26,172 nt of DNA from assembly GCF_032970905.1 (NCBI RefSeq), contig NZ_JAWJZA010000023.1. One strand, written 5' to 3'. Made by a program: the position numbers and the translations under genes. This DNA comes from Veillonella absiana. Its GTDB lineage: Bacteria; Bacillota; Negativicutes; Veillonellales; Veillonellaceae. Positions 23,718 to 26,172 of this stretch are shown here, piece by piece. Below the pieces are notes generated by a model, which worked only from the letters and a program-made list of their open reading frames with translations, ran no database searches and was not told the DNA's origin. Numbering within the stretch: the first letter of the stretch is position 1; every line of letters begins with the position of its first letter.

Positions 23718-24811
23718 TGTTGCCAATCCTTATATATCGGTTGATATCCCATCGACTCGAGCATATGAGCCATGTCAGCTACTGAGCGATCATCGGATAT
23801 AGTAAATTGATCCGAATCATCCCCACGAGTGTGCCCACCCACTGCAGTGGTAACACCAGCCGACATTTTCGTTACCCCCAAGCGCACCAAATGATTTCTC
23901 ATATCTGCACTTTCACGGGAAGAAACGGTAATCCCGGCTCGCGGAAATGCTAATCGCAATGCCAAGATGTACTGTACCAAATCAATATCACGAACCATAA
24001 ATTTAGGTGTATAACCGACCGCACAAGGTCGTATACGAGGCGTAGAAACGGCTAATTCTACATCTGGGTATATATCCATCAAGTATGACAAATGCATGCC
24101 TGTGTGCATTGCCTCCTTTCGCCACTCCGTAAGTCCCATCAATGCACCAATATTCACGGTACGAAGTCCAGCCTTACAAGCACGTTCAGGTGTGTCTACA
24201 CGATATTCATAGAAACTCTTAGGACCATACGGATGCAATAGTTTATACATATGAGGATCATATGTTTCTTGGAACATTGTCATCCCATCTACACCAGCTT
24301 GTTTCAAAATGCCATATTCCTCTTCAGAAAGAGAGTAAATCTCTACACTTACACTAACAAATATATTTTTTAATACAGAAATAGCTTCTGCTATATACGA
24401 TACAGGACTTTCTTTATAAGATTCCCCAGTCAACACCAATACATGTTGCAGGCCTGTTTCAGCTATGCGCAATCCTTCTTCACGTATTTCCTCCATTGAT
24501 AATTTTAACCGATGAATATCACTGGTACGATTATACCCACAATATACACAACCATTTTCACAATAATTGGCAATATACATAGGTGTAAATAATTGCATGG
24601 TATAACCAAAATTGCGAAGCGACTCACGATGAGCACGCTCTGCCATCGGCTCTAAACAGTTCCTGGCTGCAGGAGACAATAAAGTTCCATAATCTTCTAA
24701 GGTGAGACGCTCTTTTTGTAATACTCGTTCCACATCACTAACAGATGTATTAAGGAAATGATATTGTAACGCACTATCATCATAATCTCGTAATACTTTT
24801 ACAAATGACAC
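23711..24811 (-). CDS. thiH: Tyrosine lyase ThiH (radical SAM, dehydroglycine synthase)
   Basis: Cleaves L-tyrosine using S-adenosylmethionine to give dehydroglycine and p-cresol; dehydroglycine is a thiazole precursor. It is the oxygen-sensitive alternative to ThiO, fitting an anaerobe. The [4Fe-4S] motif is CENGCVYCGY (C84, C88, C91 from my start; E. coli C85, C89, C92), followed by VLTGE and, near the end, DDRSVADMAHMLESMG then KDWQQW. Length 366 (E. coli 377). Start: GTG 24809-24811 lies 1 nt after the thiG stop (TAA C GTG) with GGTGA upstream; GTG 24818-24820, overlapping thiG, is also possible. A longer ATG-less extension upstream lies inside thiG and is unlikely. It overlaps thiF by 7 nt, so translation is probably coupled. 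Confidence 0.93.
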   Translation of the reverse strand: MSFVKVLRDYDDSALQYHFLNTSVSDVERVLQKERLTLEDYGTLLSPAARNCLEPMAERAHRESLRNFGYTMQLFTPMYIANYCENGCVYCGYNRTSDIHRLKLSMEEIREEGLRIAETGLQHVLVLTGESYKESPVSYIAEAISVLKNIFVSVSVEIYSLSEEEYGILKQAGVDGMTMFQETYDPHMYKLLHPYGPKSFYEYRVDTPERACKAGLRTVNIGALMGLTEWRKEAMHTGMHLSYLMDIYPDVELAVSTPRIRPCAVGYTPKFMVRDIDLVQYILALRLAFPRAGITVSSRESADMRNHLVRLGVTKMSAGVTTAVGGHTRGDDSDQFTISDDRSVADMAHMLESMGYQPIYKDWQQW

Positions 24812-24812
24812 G

Positions 24813-25595
24813 TTACTCACCAACCTTTCCCAAGAATCCCGTGAGTGGAGACGAAGCACTCCCCTCGCTTTGAACGATACCTAAGCCTGCTAGATAAGCT
24901 TGGCGACCAGCTATCACGGCATGACCAAAGGCCTCTGCCATTGTTACAGGATTAGGTGATGAAGCAATAGCCGTGTTCACCAATACAGCATCCACACCCA
25001 TTTCCATGGCTTCTGCAGCTTCAGATGGTCTCCCAATTCCTGCATCCACAATGATAGGCACATCGATTTCATTAATTAAAATTTGAATTAGCCCTTTCGT
25101 TTCAAGTCCGCGATTGCTACCAATTGGCGCAGCTAACGGCATCACTGTAGCCGCTCCAGCCTCCACCAATCGCTGAGCACTCATTAAATCCGGACTCATG
25201 TATGGAAATACCAGAAATCCTTCTCGAGCCAACACCTCAGTAGCTTTAATGGTTTCTTCATTATTTGGCAACAAATAACGTTGATCCCGAATGACTTCTA
25301 TTTTAATCAAATCGCCACAACCAAGCTCCCGGGCAATCCGGGCAATACGAATAGCCTCCTCTGCTGTTCGCGCCCCAGAAGTATTGGGCATAAGCGAACA
25401 ATGTTGAGGTACATAATCTAGAATATTACCCGTTGTGGATCCCATATCAGCTCGGCGCAATGCCACCGTAACTATATCGGCTTGTGATGCTTCAATGGAT
25501 GCCTTCATCGTATCGAATGAACCAAACTTGCCCGTTCCCACTAACAACCGACTACTAAATACATGGTTGCCGACGCGAAATTGATCTGTTATCAT
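24813..25595 (-). CDS. thiG: Thiazole synthase
   Basis: Condenses 1-deoxyxylulose 5-phosphate, dehydroglycine and ThiS-thiocarboxylate to the thiazole phosphate. TIM barrel, 260 residues. The Schiff-base lysine is K98 in GDLIKIEVIRD; phosphate-binding segments PIGSNRGLETK and IVDAGIGRPSEAAEAMEMG are intact, as is GTGKF near residue 20. Start: ATG 25593-25595 (MITDQFRVGNHVF) lies 1 nt after the thiS stop (TGA A ATG), with AGGAGG 8 nt upstream; that ribosome binding site is part of the thiS coding sequence. A GTG three codons earlier overlaps the ribosome binding site and is rejected. Separated from thiH by 1 nt. Confidence 0.96.
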   Translation of the reverse strand: MITDQFRVGNHVFSSRLLVGTGKFGSFDTMKASIEASQADIVTVALRRADMGSTTGNILDYVPQHCSLMPNTSGARTAEEAIRIARIARELGCGDLIKIEVIRDQRYLLPNNEETIKATEVLAREGFLVFPYMSPDLMSAQRLVEAGAATVMPLAAPIGSNRGLETKGLIQILINEIDVPIIVDAGIGRPSEAAEAMEMGVDAVLVNTAIASSPNPVTMAEAFGHAVIAGRQAYLAGLGIVQSEGSASSPLTGFLGKVGE

Positions 25596-25596
25596 T

Positions 25597-25794
25597 TCAG
25601 CCACCTCCTACAAAGGTAACAATTTCCAACCGATCCGCTGCCGTTAACACAATTGTTTCATAGGCGTCACGACTCACCAATTCACCATTATATTCTACCG
25701 CTACAGGTTTATCTTTATATGCTGTGCTATATAAAAACTCTTTTAATGTACGCACCGACGTATTTACGCAAGCACCATTCACTTGAATATTCAT
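25597..25794 (-). CDS. thiS: Sulfur carrier protein ThiS
   Basis: Small ubiquitin-like protein whose C-terminal glycine is adenylated by ThiF and converted to a thiocarboxylate that gives sulfur to ThiG. Length 65 residues, from MNIQVNGACVNTSVRTLKEF to IVTFVGGG; the GG end is essential and present, and PVAVEYNGELVSRD matches the family strand. ATG 25792-25794 has GGAGG about 6 nt upstream; four extra in-frame codons upstream are not family-like. First gene of the thi operon, downstream of the TPP riboswitch terminator. Confidence 0.94.
   Translation of the reverse strand: MNIQVNGACVNTSVRTLKEFLYSTAYKDKPVAVEYNGELVSRDAYETIVLTAADRLEIVTFVGGG
25604..25609 (-). promoter_or_regulatory. thiG ribosome binding site embedded in the ThiS Gly codons
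   Basis: AGGAGG, 8 nt before the thiG ATG, is formed by the codons GTA GGA GGT GGC TGA that encode the end of ThiS (V-G-G-G-stop). The required diglycine tail and the strong ribosome binding site are therefore the same bases. It fixes the thiG start. Confidence 0.9.
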
Positions 25795-25838
25795 TTCAGC
25801 CTCCAATGATAATCATTTATAGTAAGCCCCGTAAGAAC

Positions 25839-25869
25839 ACAAAAACACCGATTCCGTAGAATCGGTGTT
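25839..25869 (-). terminator. Expression-platform terminator of the TPP riboswitch
   Basis: Minus sense AACACCGATT and AATCGGTGTT (25860-25869 with 25844-25853), 10-bp perfect stem, 6-nt loop, followed by TTTTTG. It lies between the aptamer and thiS, so TPP binding would favour transcription termination. No anti-terminator was modelled. Confidence 0.88.
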
Positions 25870-25879
25870 CATATACACT

Positions 25880-25975
25880 CTATTGCTTCCTACGCGGGCA
25901 TAATCCCGATCAGGTCCAAAGGTCAGGTACTCAAAGCCCTTTCTCAGTCCATAACATGGACTCCCTTGCATCTAA
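25880..25975 (-). ncRNA. TPP riboswitch (THI element) controlling thiSGHFE
   Basis: Transcript sense contains the conserved strings in order: AAGGGAGTCC, GGACTGAGAAAGGG, ACCTTTGGACCTGATC, and GGGATTATGCCCGCGTAGGAAGC. These are the CUGAGA bulge of the pyrimidine sensor and the ACCUGAUC...AUGCC..CGUAGGGA-type diphosphate sensor. A terminator follows 10 nt later, 45 nt before thiS. The 5' end lies only about 29 nt from the tuf stop codon. Confidence 0.95.
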
Positions 25976-26004
25976 TGTGTTTTATTTACTTGTACTGTCA
26001 GAAA

Positions 26005-26172
26005 TTAACCTTCAACGATAGCTGTTACAACGCCAGCGCCTACTGTGTGTCCACCTTCACGAATCGCGAAACGAAGACCTTCTTCAACCGCGATTGGAGT
26101 GATTAATTCGATGTCCATAGTTACGTTATCGCCAGGCATACACATTTCTACACCTTCTGGAAGGTTTACAAC
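26005..26172 (-). CDS. tuf: Elongation factor Tu, C-terminal fragment (second tuf copy, cut by window edge)
   Basis: The last 55 codons plus TAA are present. They read VVNLPEGVEMCMPGDNVTMD and, later, ELITPIAVEEGLRFAIREGG and HTVGAGVVTAIVEG, which is the domain III end of EF-Tu. It lies on the same strand as the tuf start at 1-140; the two fragments cannot be one gene because 26 kb separates them and their order is wrong, unless the replicon is very small. No terminator hairpin is seen between its stop and the TPP riboswitch 29 nt later. Confidence 0.97.
   Translation of the reverse strand, partial: VVNLPEGVEMCMPGDNVTMDIELITPIAVEEGLRFAIREGGHTVGAGVVTAIVEG

Noticed and set aside
24820..24859. 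N-terminal extension of ThiH into thiG
   Set aside because: The 13 extra codons lie wholly inside thiG and lack family similarity; with the GTG at 24811 the iron-sulfur cysteines fall one residue from their place in E. coli ThiH.
25976..26004. Own promoter for the thi operon (CTGACA at 25996-26001)
   Set aside because: The -35-like box has no acceptable -10 at 16-18 nt (ACATTA or neighbours).
1..26172. tRNA genes, CRISPR arrays, insertion sequences, phage or defence genes
   Set aside because: No gap shows a tRNA T-loop or acceptor pairing, no spaced repeat series, no transposase-like protein or terminal inverted repeat. The short tandem repeats found have only two units.

Overview
The window carries core information-processing genes of a bacterium that is most likely Veillonella or a close relative (class Negativicutes, diderm Firmicutes). 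Gene content and leader elements look Firmicute-like: an L7Ae-like K-turn protein in the str operon, L10 and TPP leaders, a short 73-residue SecE, and a beta' subunit without the E. coli SI3 insert. Aspartase, a BetT-like transporter and an ArnT/PMT-type lipid-linked sugar transferase fit an anaerobe with an outer membrane. RpoB and RpoC carry large insertions compared with Bacillus. The species call is inference from protein character; no search was run.

Layout from left to right. Positions 1-3600 (minus strand) hold the str operon, read from a consensus promoter at 3568-3596: L7Ae-like gene, rpsL, rpsG, fusA, and the first 46 codons of a tuf gene cut by the window edge. Positions 3778-5899 (plus) hold a BCCT-family transporter with its own strong promoter, a palindrome near the transcript start and a 13-bp tandem repeat. 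Convergent terminators follow. Positions 6194-14593 (minus) hold rpoB-rpoC with a ~230-nt leader, two candidate promoters and an 11-bp tandem repeat between them. Positions 15072-16490 (minus) hold aspA, and 16912-18609 (plus) the sugar transferase, divergent across a 421-bp gap. Positions 18783-22172 (minus) hold the operon rpmG-secE-nusG-rplK-rplA-rplJ-rplL, with two L1-binding-site mimics and an L10 leader attenuator. Positions 22377-25975 (minus) hold a TPP-riboswitch-controlled thiazole operon thiS-thiG-thiH-thiF-thiE. At the right edge is the 3' end of a second tuf gene.

How they work together: the two ribosomal-protein operons and rpoBC supply the transcription and translation apparatus, each with its own regulatory input (L1 mimics, L10 leader, tandem promoters). 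The usual rplL-rpoB-rpoC-rpsL continuity is broken twice, by aspA plus the sugar transferase and by the BCCT transporter, so rpoBC has become a separately promoted unit. The thi genes form a tightly packed, partly overlapping operon that makes the thiazole half of thiamine by the anaerobic, tyrosine-using ThiH route and joins it to the pyrimidine half (ThiE).

I found no mobile element, CRISPR array, phage gene, tRNA or rRNA, and nothing that amounts to a wholly new system. The most informative oddities are the duplicated L1 mimic, the RpoB/RpoC insertions (including a module that looks repeated three times in RpoC), the ThiS tail codons that double as the thiG ribosome binding site, and the TPP riboswitch lying directly behind tuf.
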